The notes beneath the pieces were generated by a model, which had not been told where the DNA came from, did no database searches, and worked only from the letters and a program-made list of their open reading frames with translations. Positions 24,977 to 33,714 of a stretch of DNA of 64,000 nucleotides are shown here, piece by piece; the stretch's first letter is position 1; each line of letters starts with the position of its first letter. The DNA comes from CAWDLX01 sp046728155 (lineage in GTDB: Bacteria; Actinomycetota; Actinomycetes; Mycobacteriales; Micromonosporaceae). Made by a program: the position numbers and the translations under genes. The DNA lies in assembly GCA_046728155.1 (NCBI GenBank), contig JBKPDY010000012.1, positions 1-64,000 of the forward strand, given 5' to 3'.

Positions 24977-26236
24977 TCAGGCGACGGCCGGCGCCGGCTC
25001 TGGGCGCTCGTCATCGGTGTGCGCGATCCGGGTCAGTTCTCGCCAGAGGAGCACAACGAAGACGGCCGAGCCACCGAAGGCGAACCAGAATGGCGCGGTG
25101 ACTCCGGCGTGCGACGCGAGTGTTCCACCGATCGCGGACCCCGCGACGAGTCCACCGAAGACACAGATCGTGTTGACGCTGCTGACCCGGCCCTGCAGAT
25201 GCGACGGGACAGCCCGCTGTCTGACCGTGACCGAGGTGGTGCCCCAGATGAATGCGTGCGCCCCGAAGACGAAGAAGATGGCGGAGGCTACCCAAGCCGT
25301 GGTCGTCACGGCGAGGCAGAGGTGGGTAAGGGTCTCGATGACCAGACCGGCCCGCATGACGTTGCCTAGGCTCACCCGTCGTGTGATCCATCCGTAGAGT
25401 CCGGTGCCGAGAAGACCTCCGGCTGCCGACACGGTGGTGAGCAGGCCGAACCCGACGGCCCCCAGACCAAGCCGTTGCTGGGCATAGAGCACGAGGACAG
25501 ACCATGCGGCGCCGAACGTGATGTTGAAAATGAGGACGGTGAGGGCCAACGTACGAACGGCAGGATGCCGCACCGTCCACAGGAATCCCTCGGAGATGTC
25601 GCGAGCAACGCTGCTGGCCGCCTGTTTCCTACCGCGGCCGTGGGGCGGGAGCGCCAGCCTCGACACCAGCAGGACACCCGCACCGACCAGAACCGCCTCG
25701 GTCACGAACGGCCACGCTCGGCCGGCGGCGAACAGCGCGGCCCCGATCGGCGGGCCCACGAGCTGATTGAGGGTGATGAACCCGACCTGGAGTCGTGAGT
25801 TGGCGATGGCCAGATCGTCGCGATGGACCAGCATCGGCGTCAGGGTCGTCGCGGTGTTGTCGGCGAAGACTTCAGCCGTCGCCAGCGCTCCCAATGCCAG
25901 CAGTGCACCGGCCGCCGACAGATGGCCATTGATCAGGAAGATGACCAGGACCGCGAGGACGACCGCTCGAACGCCGTCCGCCGCCATCACGAGTCCGCGT
26001 CGGTCGAGCCGGTCGGACAGCACGCCGGCGTACAGGCTGAACAGCAACGGCGGCGCCCACCGGAGCAGGGCGGCCAACGACACCAGGAAAGCGTCGCCGG
26101 TCAGGGATGCGACGAGCAGCGGCCCCGCAGCGATAGCGACGCCATCGCCGAGGTTCGTCGTCCATGTCGACGCGAGTAGCCAGCGGTACCCGGCACCCAA
26201 CCGCGCCGGCGCAACACCCTCGAGCAACCTGCTCAC
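24977..26236 (-). CDS. MFS transporter (MFS_3/EntS-like)
   Basis: 419 residues from GTG 26236. Twelve hydrophobic segments; RLGAGYRWLLASTWTTNLGDGVAIAAGPLLVASLTGDAFLVSLAALLRWAPPLLFSLYAGVLSDRLDRR matches the N-terminal pattern of the MFS_3 group (enterobactin exporter-like and macrolide efflux-like proteins). ADNTATTLTPMLVHRDDLAIANSRL and RQRAVPSHLQGRVSSV are further family motifs. Convergent with the RNA methyltransferase (27-base gap). Substrate unknown; export of a metabolite or drug is likely. Confidence 0.88.
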   Translation of the reverse strand: MSRLLEGVAPARLGAGYRWLLASTWTTNLGDGVAIAAGPLLVASLTGDAFLVSLAALLRWAPPLLFSLYAGVLSDRLDRRGLVMAADGVRAVVLAVLVIFLINGHLSAAGALLALGALATAEVFADNTATTLTPMLVHRDDLAIANSRLQVGFITLNQLVGPPIGAALFAAGRAWPFVTEAVLVGAGVLLVSRLALPPHGRGRKQAASSVARDISEGFLWTVRHPAVRTLALTVLIFNITFGAAWSVLVLYAQQRLGLGAVGFGLLTTVSAAGGLLGTGLYGWITRRVSLGNVMRAGLVIETLTHLCLAVTTTAWVASAIFFVFGAHAFIWGTTSVTVRQRAVPSHLQGRVSSVNTICVFGGLVAGSAIGGTLASHAGVTAPFWFAFGGSAVFVVLLWRELTRIAHTDDERPEPAPAVA

Positions 26237-26309
26237 AGGCACAGGACGATACGGGTGCGGCTCCGATGCCGCACGCCGATATCCGCTGTCTTCCGGGCGC
26301 CAAGCTCGG

Positions 26310-27134
26310 TCAGGAGTCGAGGAACGCGAGGGTGACGGCGGCGAACAAAGGTGAGCTGCCGACGTTGTAGTGCGTGAGGCCGGGCAGGATCGCGAGTGCG
26401 TGGCCCCCGGCCGGTCGGCCCTCGCCCATCCAGCCGCCGTCGCGGAGGCCGCCGTCGAGAAGCTTGAATACCTCGACGTAGTGGCTCGGGGGCGCCATGT
26501 CGGCATCGGCGGCGACGATGAGCGTCGGCATCTGGAGGGAGCGAACCTGCTCGCTGAAGTCGAAGTCCTTCGACATCGACTCACCGATCTTGTCCAGCAG
26601 CCGCGGAAAGTCCTCGGGGCGTGGCGCGACCCGGTGGTAGAGCTGATACATCGGGGTGTCCTTCATGAACTCGGCCGCGGCCGCGCCCACCTGCCCCTGC
26701 TGCTCGAGCATCTCCGGATAGATCGCGTCGCGGCGGATGTTCGCCGAGGCGGCCACGAGCCGGCCGACCTTGCCTGGGTACTTGGCCGCGGTATGCAATG
26801 CCACCCCACCGCCGAGCGAGTAGCCCACCACGTCTGGCTTGGTCAGCCCGAGGTGATCGATCAGCGCAGCGATGTCGTCGGCCATGAGCCGCACGTCGAT
26901 CGGTCGATCGATGTCCGCGGTCCGGCCGTGCCCCTGCAAGTCAGGGGCGATGACCTGACGGTGCTCGGCGAGCGCGGGAAGGATCGGGCCGAACATCTCG
27001 CCCGAGCCGAGTCCGCCGTGCAGCAGGATCAGCGGGCGCCCTGCGCCGTGGGTCTCGACGTACAGGTTGATGCCATTGACCTCGACGTACTGGCCGGTGC
27101 CCTTGGTGTCGCTTGTCCAATCGGTGGCGGTCAC
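26310..27134 (-). CDS. Alpha/beta hydrolase
   Basis: 274 residues; GAGGAG precedes GTG 27134. Oxyanion-hole strand PLILLHGGLGSGEMF, nucleophile elbow GYSLGGG (Ser), acid in LIVAADADMAPP and terminal catalytic His in LPGLTHYNVG complete a triad. Cytoplasmic; no signal peptide. Substrate not predictable; the closest feel is to the esterase/haloperoxidase-like group. Confidence 0.87.
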   Translation of the reverse strand: MTATDWTSDTKGTGQYVEVNGINLYVETHGAGRPLILLHGGLGSGEMFGPILPALAEHRQVIAPDLQGHGRTADIDRPIDVRLMADDIAALIDHLGLTKPDVVGYSLGGGVALHTAAKYPGKVGRLVAASANIRRDAIYPEMLEQQGQVGAAAAEFMKDTPMYQLYHRVAPRPEDFPRLLDKIGESMSKDFDFSEQVRSLQMPTLIVAADADMAPPSHYVEVFKLLDGGLRDGGWMGEGRPAGGHALAILPGLTHYNVGSSPLFAAVTLAFLDS

Positions 27135-27537
27135 GGTGTACTCCTCGCGTCGTCGCTAGCTGATGCCGACTGAGACCTGCTGCTGGCCGAAAAGTCATCG
27201 GCGTGGCGACCCTGTCCCGGCTGTTGGTCGTGTCCACCCTACGCACGCCCGGTGGGCCATGCCGCCAACGGCATGGACTCGGCACGATGTCTGGTATATC
27301 ATGTTATGAGCCGCGAGACAGGGGCATACCTTGGACGCGGCGGGCGTAGGCGTGGAGATCAGGTACACATAACGGGATTCGGCGGCAAGATCGCCGCTAC
27401 CGCACCAAAGGCGGCGCCCCGCGTCGCGTCTTGTACTAAAACACCGATCGTCGCCCGCTCATCCCGGCATGTGGGATCGACAGGCGTTCGCCGTACCCGA
27501 TCCGCCCGCCCTCGACATCTCCTAGGGACCCGGATTC
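27135..27537. other. About 400 bases with no supported gene
   Basis: This stretch has somewhat lower G+C than its neighbours and several short frames on both strands, none with family motifs or ribosome sites. It should hold the promoters of the minus-strand hydrolase and the plus-strand small genes, but no box could be assigned with confidence. Confidence 0.5.
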
Positions 27538-27696
27538 GTGATTCCACAGCAGGCAGTCTGGCTCGCGATCCGTACGGAAACGATCATGGACATGGCGTCC
27601 AGAGGCGCGCCCGACGAGCATCAGCCGTTCTATCGTGCTCGGATCGAAGACAGCAGATACGAACTGGGTCGTCCTGACGAGCGGTTGGGAGGGTGA
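27538..27696 (+). CDS. Small hypothetical protein (52 aa)
   Basis: GTG 27538 opens a frame whose C-terminal part (GAPDEHQPFYRARIEDSRYELGRPDERLGG) has natural amino-acid balance and actinobacterial codon use. It ends two bases before the next start, and its last codons contain the GGGAGG ribosome site of that gene, so the two form a tight operon. No family recognised; an internal ATG 27589 is an alternative start. Confidence 0.5.
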   Translation: MIPQQAVWLAIRTETIMDMASRGAPDEHQPFYRARIEDSRYELGRPDERLGG

Positions 27697-27698
27697 TC

Positions 27699-27893
27699 AT
27701 GGCGATTGCTGACCCGCACATCGAAGCACTTCGAAATGCGCTTGTCGCCGAACACGAGGAGCGCATCGCCGAGATACAGGGCTGGGCTGATGAGGCTGCA
27801 GCGCGCGGAGACTCCGAAGGCCAGCGCCGACACCTGGCTCACGTCCAGCGGCTCAAGGCGATGCGGTACCCGTGGGACAGCCCCGATGCGTAG
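27699..27893 (+). CDS. Small hypothetical protein (64 aa), helical
   Basis: GGGAGG at 27687-27692 precedes ATG 27699. The sequence is charged and helical (IEALRNALVAEHEERIAEIQGWADEAAARGDSEGQRRHLAHVQRLKAMRYPWD), suggesting a small coiled-coil protein. Follows the 52-residue gene by two bases and converges on the TetR gene. Function unknown. Confidence 0.65.
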   Translation: MAIADPHIEALRNALVAEHEERIAEIQGWADEAAARGDSEGQRRHLAHVQRLKAMRYPWDSPDA

Positions 27894-27919
27894 CACGTCA
27901 GCAGCAGTTACGGGCATCG

Positions 27920-28522
27920 TCATTTCAAAATCAGCTCAAGGCTGTCCCGAAAGAGGTCGTCCACGGTCCGTCCCGGCTGGAAGTATTCGGTAATACCGGC
28001 AACGATGGTGGGGTGACGGTTCGCGAACGCGTCCATATCGAAGTCGACGAGGGCGTCCTCGTCCGGCCGAGGAGATTGTTCCTCGAGAACATGTCCGATG
28101 GTGAATCGTTCGACTACGAGAACCGTAAGGCGAGCCTTTCGAAGAGGTATTCTCCTCTCGACCAGCGCTCGCATCGCCAGTTCTGAGATGGCTGCCATTG
28201 TCATCGAGAGTTGAGCCGCGGACACAACGCGCGCGCCGTCGCGGTGGGCGAGCAGGGCGCGGCGAAGGCGCTCGGCGATGCCGATCAGCCAGTCTTGCCA
28301 CCGCTCGCCCGGATTGGGCGGCTCCAGCTTGGTGAACTCCTGCTCCAGGATCGCCTCGGCGATGGCGGTCACGAGTGCCGCCTTGTTGCGGATGTGCCAG
28401 TACAGGGTCGGCGCCTGAACGCCGAGCCGCTGGGCAAGCCGACGAAGCGTCACACCCTCCAGACCGCTCTCGTCCAGCAGCGCGACAGCTTCCGTGATGA
28501 TCCGCTCCCTGGTCAGTGGCAC
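27920..28522 (-). CDS. TetR-family regulator with tetracycline-repressor-type C-domain
   Basis: 200 residues from GTG 28522. The N-terminal HTH (RERIITEAVALLDESGLEGVTLRRLAQRLGVQAPTLYWHIRNKAALVTAIAEAIL) is of the TetR class proper, including TLYWHIRNK; the C-domain (GERWQDWLIGIAERLRRALLAHRDGARVV...FTIGHVLEEQ) matches TetR_C. It is divergent from an alcohol-dehydrogenase-like gene, and the 70-base gap is filled with palindromes, so it almost surely represses both. Ligand unknown. Confidence 0.9.
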   Translation of the reverse strand: MPLTRERIITEAVALLDESGLEGVTLRRLAQRLGVQAPTLYWHIRNKAALVTAIAEAILEQEFTKLEPPNPGERWQDWLIGIAERLRRALLAHRDGARVVSAAQLSMTMAAISELAMRALVERRIPLRKARLTVLVVERFTIGHVLEEQSPRPDEDALVDFDMDAFANRHPTIVAGITEYFQPGRTVDDLFRDSLELILK

Positions 28523-28533
28523 AAGCCCACCCC

Positions 28534-28580
28534 CTAACACTCCGACTCTATCAGTGTTAGAGTGGCTCTAACGCTGTTAG
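28534..28580. promoter_or_regulatory. Overlapping palindromic TetR operators
   Basis: Three nested palindromes: CTAACACT...AGTGTTAG (28534-28541/28553-28560), GTTAGAG-TGG-CTCTAAC (28556-28572, perfect 7+3+7) and CTAAC-GCT-GTTAG (28568-28580, perfect). Shared half-site CTAAC/GTTAG. They lie between the divergent TetR and oxidoreductase genes, ending 15 bases before the latter's start. Confidence 0.75.
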
Positions 28581-28595
28581 GGAAGAGAGGTCGAT

Positions 28596-29591
28596 ATGAA
28601 GGCAGCCGTGTTGCACGAGGTGGGAGGCACCCCGAGGTACGAAGACTTCCCCGACCCCGTCGCCGGCGATGGTGAGGTCGTCATCGACGTCGTCGCGGTC
28701 GCGGTCGAGAACGTCGACAAGATGATCGCCGCCGGCCAGCACTTCGCAAGCCAGCGGTATGTGGCGCAGTTGCCGGCGATCCCCGGCTTCGACGGGGTCG
28801 GATCAATGCCGGACGGTACGCTGGTCGGGTTCGGCAACACGAGGGCACCCTACGGCGCGCTCGCCGAAAAGACCGTCGTCAGCGGCGGCAGCGTCGTTCC
28901 GATTCCCGACGGCATCGATCCCGCGGACGCGGTCGTTCTCGCCTCCGCCGTGCCCGCCATGTCGATCCGGTCCGCTGCCGGCTTCGTTCCCGGCGAGACG
29001 GTTCTGATCCAGGGTGCGACCGGGGTTGCGGGGCGCCTGGCCGTGAAGGTGGCTCGACTCCTCGGCGCGGGACGGATTGTGGCCACCGGCCGGGACGACA
29101 CCGCGCTCGGAGAAGTTCTTGCCCTGGGCGCAGACACAGCGATCAACACCGCGGTTCCGGATGATCAGCTGCGCCGGGCGTTCACGGAGGCAAAGGGCGA
29201 TGGATACGACGTCGTCCTCGACTTTCTGTGGGGCAGGCCCACCGAAATCCTCCTGAGATCCCTTGTCCCGGACGCCTTCGCGCTCTCGAAGCCGACCAGG
29301 CTGGTTCAAGTCGGCGAATCCGGCGGTGCGACTATTGCGGTCGCCGCCGCGAGCCTGCGGACCTCGGGAGTCGAAATCTATGGAGCGGCGAAGGGGTTCG
29401 ACGCGGCCACCATCGCAGACGCTTACCACCAGGTCGTCGAATGGGCCAGAGACGGTTTGCTGACCTTTGACATCGAGAAGGTTCCGCTGAGCCAGATCGA
29501 GGCAGCGTGGCAGGCAACCGACCGCCGGGGGAGGCGACTCGTGGTGCTGCCCTCGCTCGATCTTTTCCGTACAACCGCGCAGTCGGACTGA
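28596..29591 (+). CDS. Zinc-binding-type alcohol dehydrogenase/quinone oxidoreductase (MDR)
   Basis: 331 residues; AGAGAGG precedes ATG 28596. GroES-like N-domain (MKAAVLHEVGGTPRYEDFPDPVAGDGEVVIDVVAVAVENVD) and NADP-binding fold with VLIQGATGVAGRLAVKVARLLGAGRIVATGR, the AxxGxxG pattern of zinc-free quinone reductases. No Zn-binding Cys cluster. Probably reduces a quinone or enone with NADPH. Transcription is likely controlled by the divergent TetR through the palindromes, so it would respond to that regulator's ligand. Confidence 0.88.
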   Translation: MKAAVLHEVGGTPRYEDFPDPVAGDGEVVIDVVAVAVENVDKMIAAGQHFASQRYVAQLPAIPGFDGVGSMPDGTLVGFGNTRAPYGALAEKTVVSGGSVVPIPDGIDPADAVVLASAVPAMSIRSAAGFVPGETVLIQGATGVAGRLAVKVARLLGAGRIVATGRDDTALGEVLALGADTAINTAVPDDQLRRAFTEAKGDGYDVVLDFLWGRPTEILLRSLVPDAFALSKPTRLVQVGESGGATIAVAAASLRTSGVEIYGAAKGFDAATIADAYHQVVEWARDGLLTFDIEKVPLSQIEAAWQATDRRGRRLVVLPSLDLFRTTAQSD

Positions 29592-29636
29592 AGAACTGTA
29601 TGGAAACGAGGACACGCTGGGTCCTACGATCCATGA

Positions 29637-30377
29637 ATGACGGATGCTGATACGCACACAATGCTCTCGGTTCGTGGCGAGGCTCGGCGCATTGTCGCCG
29701 CGGACCAAGCGACCATCGTCTTGTACGTCTCCGCAACGGGCGATATCAAACGTGCCGCAGCATCGGACGTGGCAGGCGCTCTGGCTGAGATCACGGCAGC
29801 CTTGGCTGATCTCAGCGGCGAGGTTCTCACGGCGGAGACCATACGGGCTCCATTGACCTGGTCAACGCAGTCGATACAGACAAGTGAGGAACATTCCCAT
29901 GACAAGGTCACGGGTGTTCATGGCCCGACCGGCCGTCACCTGGCGTCAGTCGTTCTGCTGATCAACGTGCGTGACTTCACCCTGCTGGGCCGTCTCGAGG
30001 CCACCATCACCGAACACGACACGGTGAATGTACTGTCCGTCCAGTGGTCGGTTGACGACGACAACCCGGCTTGGGCGCTCGTGCGGGCCGACGCCATCCA
30101 CGCCGCTCTGCTCAAGGGCCGGGACTACGCAGCCGCATTGGGTGGTTCGGTCCTCAGTGTCGAGCACGTGGCCGACGCCGGCCTGCTCGGCGGCGACGCA
30201 TGGCACGACGTGGCCCGCAAGGCAAACCTTGCGGTATCGGCGGCGGCGCATGGCGGGCAGCCCGAGGGCGCGTCGTTGGACCCGGTGCCACAAGTACTCA
30301 GCGCCACGATCGACGCACGGCTGGCAGCGGCGGTCGGCTCGGTTCCAACTGGCCGGGCACAGTCCAATATGGACTAG
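29637..30377 (+). CDS. SIMPL-domain (DUF541) protein
   Basis: 246 residues. SVRGEARRIVAADQATIVLYVSATGDIKRAAASDVAGALAEIT and LINVRDFTLLGRLEATITEHDTVNVLSVQWSVDDDNPAWALVRADAIHAALLKGRDYAAALGGSVLSVEHVAD show the SIMPL/YggE alpha-beta repeats. No signal peptide, unlike many relatives, so cytoplasmic. TACGAT at 29626 lies 5 bases before the ATG region, suggesting a leaderless start. Function of the family is unclear (oxidative stress links are reported). Confidence 0.85.
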   Translation: MTDADTHTMLSVRGEARRIVAADQATIVLYVSATGDIKRAAASDVAGALAEITAALADLSGEVLTAETIRAPLTWSTQSIQTSEEHSHDKVTGVHGPTGRHLASVVLLINVRDFTLLGRLEATITEHDTVNVLSVQWSVDDDNPAWALVRADAIHAALLKGRDYAAALGGSVLSVEHVADAGLLGGDAWHDVARKANLAVSAAAHGGQPEGASLDPVPQVLSATIDARLAAAVGSVPTGRAQSNMD

Positions 30378-30508
30378 ACGCAGGACCGGCGCGGTCGGTC
30401 TCGCGACACGGAGACTCCCGTCCAATTGCTCGCCCGACCACCGTTTCATACTCGTGCCGAGGACAATGACACCGCACATGCCCTACCTCGCCACAGATGG
30501 GAGCCGTC

Positions 30509-31024
30509 ATGGAGACCTGGGACGCGATCCGAGCCCGCCGCAACGTCCGCGATTACACCGACGAGACGGTGTCGGCCGGTGATCTGAATCGGATGGTGGA
30601 AGCCGGCTGGCGGTCGCCGTCAGCGTCCAACCGGCAGCACCGGGACTTCGTCGTTGTCACCGACCGCGATCAGCTGGCGGAGCTCGCCACGGTCTGGCAG
30701 GGCGCTCGGCATATCGCCGGCGCCGCGGCGGCGATCGTGCTGGTCGTGCCCGAACCAGCCACCGAGCGCGACAGTCTCCTCGACCAGTACGATCTTGGGC
30801 AGGCCACATATGCGATCATGGTGGCCGCCGCGGACCTGGGCATCGGAACCGGCCACGCTTCGGTGGGCGACCAGAGCCGGGCACGTGCGATCCTGGGCAT
30901 TCCGGAGGATCATCAGGTCGCGTTCATGGTCGGTGTGGGATACCCAGCCGACCGGCCGCTGCGTCCGATCATCAAACCGAATCGCCGACCGTTCGATGAC
31001 GCCATCCACTATGGACGATGGTGA
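30509..31024 (+). CDS. Nitroreductase-family protein
   Basis: 171 residues; GGGAG is placed 5 bases before ATG 30509. WDAIRARRNVRDYTDETVSAGDLNRMVEAGWRSPSASNRQHRDFVVV is the FMN-binding N-terminus (RRxxRxY and SPSxxNxQ); DLGQATYAIMVAAADLGIGTGHASVGD and VGVGYPADRPLRPIIKPNRRP complete the fold. FMN-dependent NAD(P)H oxidoreductase; substrate unknown. The unit is shorter than average (171 vs ~200) but complete. Confidence 0.9.
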   Translation: METWDAIRARRNVRDYTDETVSAGDLNRMVEAGWRSPSASNRQHRDFVVVTDRDQLAELATVWQGARHIAGAAAAIVLVVPEPATERDSLLDQYDLGQATYAIMVAAADLGIGTGHASVGDQSRARAILGIPEDHQVAFMVGVGYPADRPLRPIIKPNRRPFDDAIHYGRW

Positions 31025-31034
31025 AGACCACCGT

Positions 31035-31451
31035 CTACGGTCGTGTGCGCAGCAGTAGGCCGCCGTACACGATGAACGAGCCGATGAAGCCCACCGCCAT
31101 CAGGTACGACCACCAGTCGCTCTCGGTCGCCAGGGTGAGAACGCCGGCCACGATCGTGATCACGATCAGCGCGCCGCCCGCCCAGGCCTGGTTCCTCGTC
31201 GGCGGGTCCAGCGGTCCGGATCGCCAGATGCAGAGCGCAGCGCCGACCAGAAGCCCAACCGATATCAGGATGTGCAGGCCGAGAAGGGTCGCGGTTGTCG
31301 CCTTGCCGGCGCCGGAGTTCTCCGACGGCAGTCCGATGAGATTCACGGCCATTCCCAGAAGGAACGACACCGAGAGCATGATGACCTGGCCCCTGGCGCG
31401 CCGGTTGAGTACGGCGGGGCCTATCGAAGACTGATTGCTGGACAGAACCAT
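31035..31451 (-). CDS. Small integral membrane protein (4 TM), unknown
   Basis: 138 residues from ATG 31451 (GGGGTG upstream). Four hydrophobic segments: GQVIMLSVSFLLGMAVNLIGL, LLGLHILISVGLLVGAALCIW, WAGGALIVITIVAGVLTLA and YLMAVGFIGSFIVYGGLLL. No family confidently recognised. Convergent with the nitroreductase and divergent from the MMPL gene. Confidence 0.75.
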   Translation of the reverse strand: MVLSSNQSSIGPAVLNRRARGQVIMLSVSFLLGMAVNLIGLPSENSGAGKATTATLLGLHILISVGLLVGAALCIWRSGPLDPPTRNQAWAGGALIVITIVAGVLTLATESDWWSYLMAVGFIGSFIVYGGLLLRTRP

Positions 31452-31573
31452 CACCCCATTCGACACATCCGTATGTCGGCAGCCTAGCGCCGACGAACAC
31501 GGCTCGGCGTGATACGAGACCTGTTGGTAGGCTACGCCGCGGCCACTACCCACCCAAAAGGCGGAGGCGAGCC

Positions 31574-33703
31574 ATGGTGGAGCGCTCCACGGCACAGGCG
31601 CAACTGGCCAGATTCTGTTACCGCAACAGGCGTCTGGTCGTCGCGGCCTGGGTGATCGGTGCCGCCGCCCTTCTGTACATCGCGATCCGGTTCGCCGCCC
31701 CGCCCGACAACAACTTCGCCGGCGGCTCGTCCGATTCGGCCTTGGCGCAGCACGTCATCACTGACCACTTCCCGTCGAGCAACGGAAGTTCACTGACCAT
31801 CGCCGTCCACGCTGACCAGGGCGTGATGTCGCCGGATGCCCGGCAACGCGTCGAAGGCGTACTCGGGGAGGCATCGACACTGCCCCACATCGCGGGCGTC
31901 GCATCACCGTACGATCGGCCGGGACAGATCAGCGCCGACGGCCGGACCGGCTTCGCAATCGTACAATCTGACCAGCCCCAGGTTCCGGTCGCCGACATCG
32001 AGGACCTCATAGCCAAGGCGAAGGCCGTGACCAGCAATGGTGTGACGGTCGCGGTGGCCGGTGCAGACGTCGTTGCCGTCGAGACACCGTACGGGGGAGC
32101 GGCAGACGGAATCGGTGGTGTGGCCGCGATAGTCATCATCCTCATTGCGTTCGGTTCGCTCCTCGCGATGGGATTGACCATGGCGGCGGCGCTGCTGGGG
32201 ATCGCGTCAGGTCTGGCGCTGATATTCCTGATTGGACACGTGATTCCCGCGCCCTCGTTCAGCCCCATCGTGTCGACGCTACTCGGGCTCGGTGTGGGGA
32301 TCGACTACGCATTACTGATCGTCACGCGGTACCGGGAGGAACTCAGTCGTGGCGCCGACCCCGAGGACGCCGTCGTGACGGCGTTGGCGACCGCCGGCCG
32401 CTCGGTGCTCTTCGCCGGCGCGACCGTCGTGGTCGCGATACTCGGCCTGTTCGTCATGGCTCAACCGCTGCTCAACGCCACCGCCGTCGCCGCCTGCGTC
32501 ACCGTGGCTGCGACGATGGTCAGCGCTCTCACGCTCCTGCCGGCATTGCTCGGTTTCGCCGGGCGGGGCATCGACCGCCTGCGGTTGCCGTACCTCGGGC
32601 GCACGGCCGCCCGGTCACCGACGGCGGAACGGTGGGCGCGTGCGGTCCAACGCCGACCAGTGACCGGGTTGGTGGTCGGGGCACTCGTGATGCTCGTGCT
32701 CGCCGCACCGGCGTTGTCCATGCGGCTGAGCTTCGAGGACAACAGCACCGAGCCACACGATACGTCGGGTTACACGGCGCAGCAGATCCTCGTCAACGGT
32801 TTCGGGCCAGGGTTCAATGCGCCGCTGGTCGTCGTCGCGAACGGTACGGCCGCGGCGGGAGAGCTCGACCGGGTCGCCACCGATGTTCGCGGGACGCCAG
32901 GCATCGCCGCCGTCACGCCGGTCCAGGTCAGCGCCGACCGGCAGGCCGCCCTGTTCGTCGCGTACCCGACCACGGGTCTGCATGACGCGGCCACGACCGA
33001 TCTCGTGCACGAACTGCGCAACTCCGTTGTGCCGACCGCGATCGCGGGCACCGACGTCACGGTGCACGTGGGTGGCCCCAACGCGGGTATCGTCGACTTC
33101 GCTGACGAGGTCGGTGTACGGCTGCCGTGGTTGGTCGCCGTCGTGATCGGGATCTCGTTGATCCTGCTCGTGGTCCTCGTGCGGTCGGTGACCATCGCGC
33201 TCAAGGCGGCTCTGATGACGCTGCTGTCGACCGGTGCGGCGTACGGGGTGCTCACCGCGATCGTCCAATGGGGATGGCTCGGGCCGCAGCTGGGCTTCCC
33301 GGCGGCTATGCCCATCACGACCTGGGTACCGCTGTTCATCTTCCCGATCCTGTTCGGACTCTCAACGGACTACGAGGTATTCCTGATCTCGCGGATCCGG
33401 GAGGAGTACGACAACGGCGCTCCCACGGCGGAGGCGGTCGCTCAGGGCCTGGCTCACACCGCCCGGATCATCACGGCCGCGGCCGCGATCATGGTCGCCG
33501 TCTTCCTATCGGTGCTCGCCACACCGGAAGTCGCGGTGAAGCAGTTCGGCCTCGGCCTCGGCGTCGCGGTCCTGCTCGACGCGACCATCGTCCGGATGGT
33601 GCTGGTTCCGTCCTTGATGGAGTTGCTCGGCCGGGCGAACTGGTGGCTGCCACGCCCGCTTGCGCGCGTACTTCCGCAGCCCAGTCCGGCGCAGGCGACA
33701 TAG
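31574..33703 (+). CDS. MMPL-family RND transporter
   Basis: 709 residues; GGAGG lies 7-8 bases before ATG 31574. Two repeats of an N-terminal helix, a large extracytoplasmic loop and a five-helix bundle. LGVGIDYALLIVTRYREELSRGADPEDAVVTALATAGRSVLFAGATV and LFGLSTDYEVFLISRIREEYDNGAPTAEAVAQGLAHTARIITAAA are the paired MMPL signatures carrying the proton-relay Asp-Tyr pairs (DYA, DYE). Exports lipids, glycolipids or drugs using proton motive force. No adjacent biosynthetic gene defines the cargo. Confidence 0.92.
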   Translation: MVERSTAQAQLARFCYRNRRLVVAAWVIGAAALLYIAIRFAAPPDNNFAGGSSDSALAQHVITDHFPSSNGSSLTIAVHADQGVMSPDARQRVEGVLGEASTLPHIAGVASPYDRPGQISADGRTGFAIVQSDQPQVPVADIEDLIAKAKAVTSNGVTVAVAGADVVAVETPYGGAADGIGGVAAIVIILIAFGSLLAMGLTMAAALLGIASGLALIFLIGHVIPAPSFSPIVSTLLGLGVGIDYALLIVTRYREELSRGADPEDAVVTALATAGRSVLFAGATVVVAILGLFVMAQPLLNATAVAACVTVAATMVSALTLLPALLGFAGRGIDRLRLPYLGRTAARSPTAERWARAVQRRPVTGLVVGALVMLVLAAPALSMRLSFEDNSTEPHDTSGYTAQQILVNGFGPGFNAPLVVVANGTAAAGELDRVATDVRGTPGIAAVTPVQVSADRQAALFVAYPTTGLHDAATTDLVHELRNSVVPTAIAGTDVTVHVGGPNAGIVDFADEVGVRLPWLVAVVIGISLILLVVLVRSVTIALKAALMTLLSTGAAYGVLTAIVQWGWLGPQLGFPAAMPITTWVPLFIFPILFGLSTDYEVFLISRIREEYDNGAPTAEAVAQGLAHTARIITAAAAIMVAVFLSVLATPEVAVKQFGLGLGVAVLLDATIVRMVLVPSLMELLGRANWWLPRPLARVLPQPSPAQAT

Positions 33704-33714
33704 CGCATGAGCGA

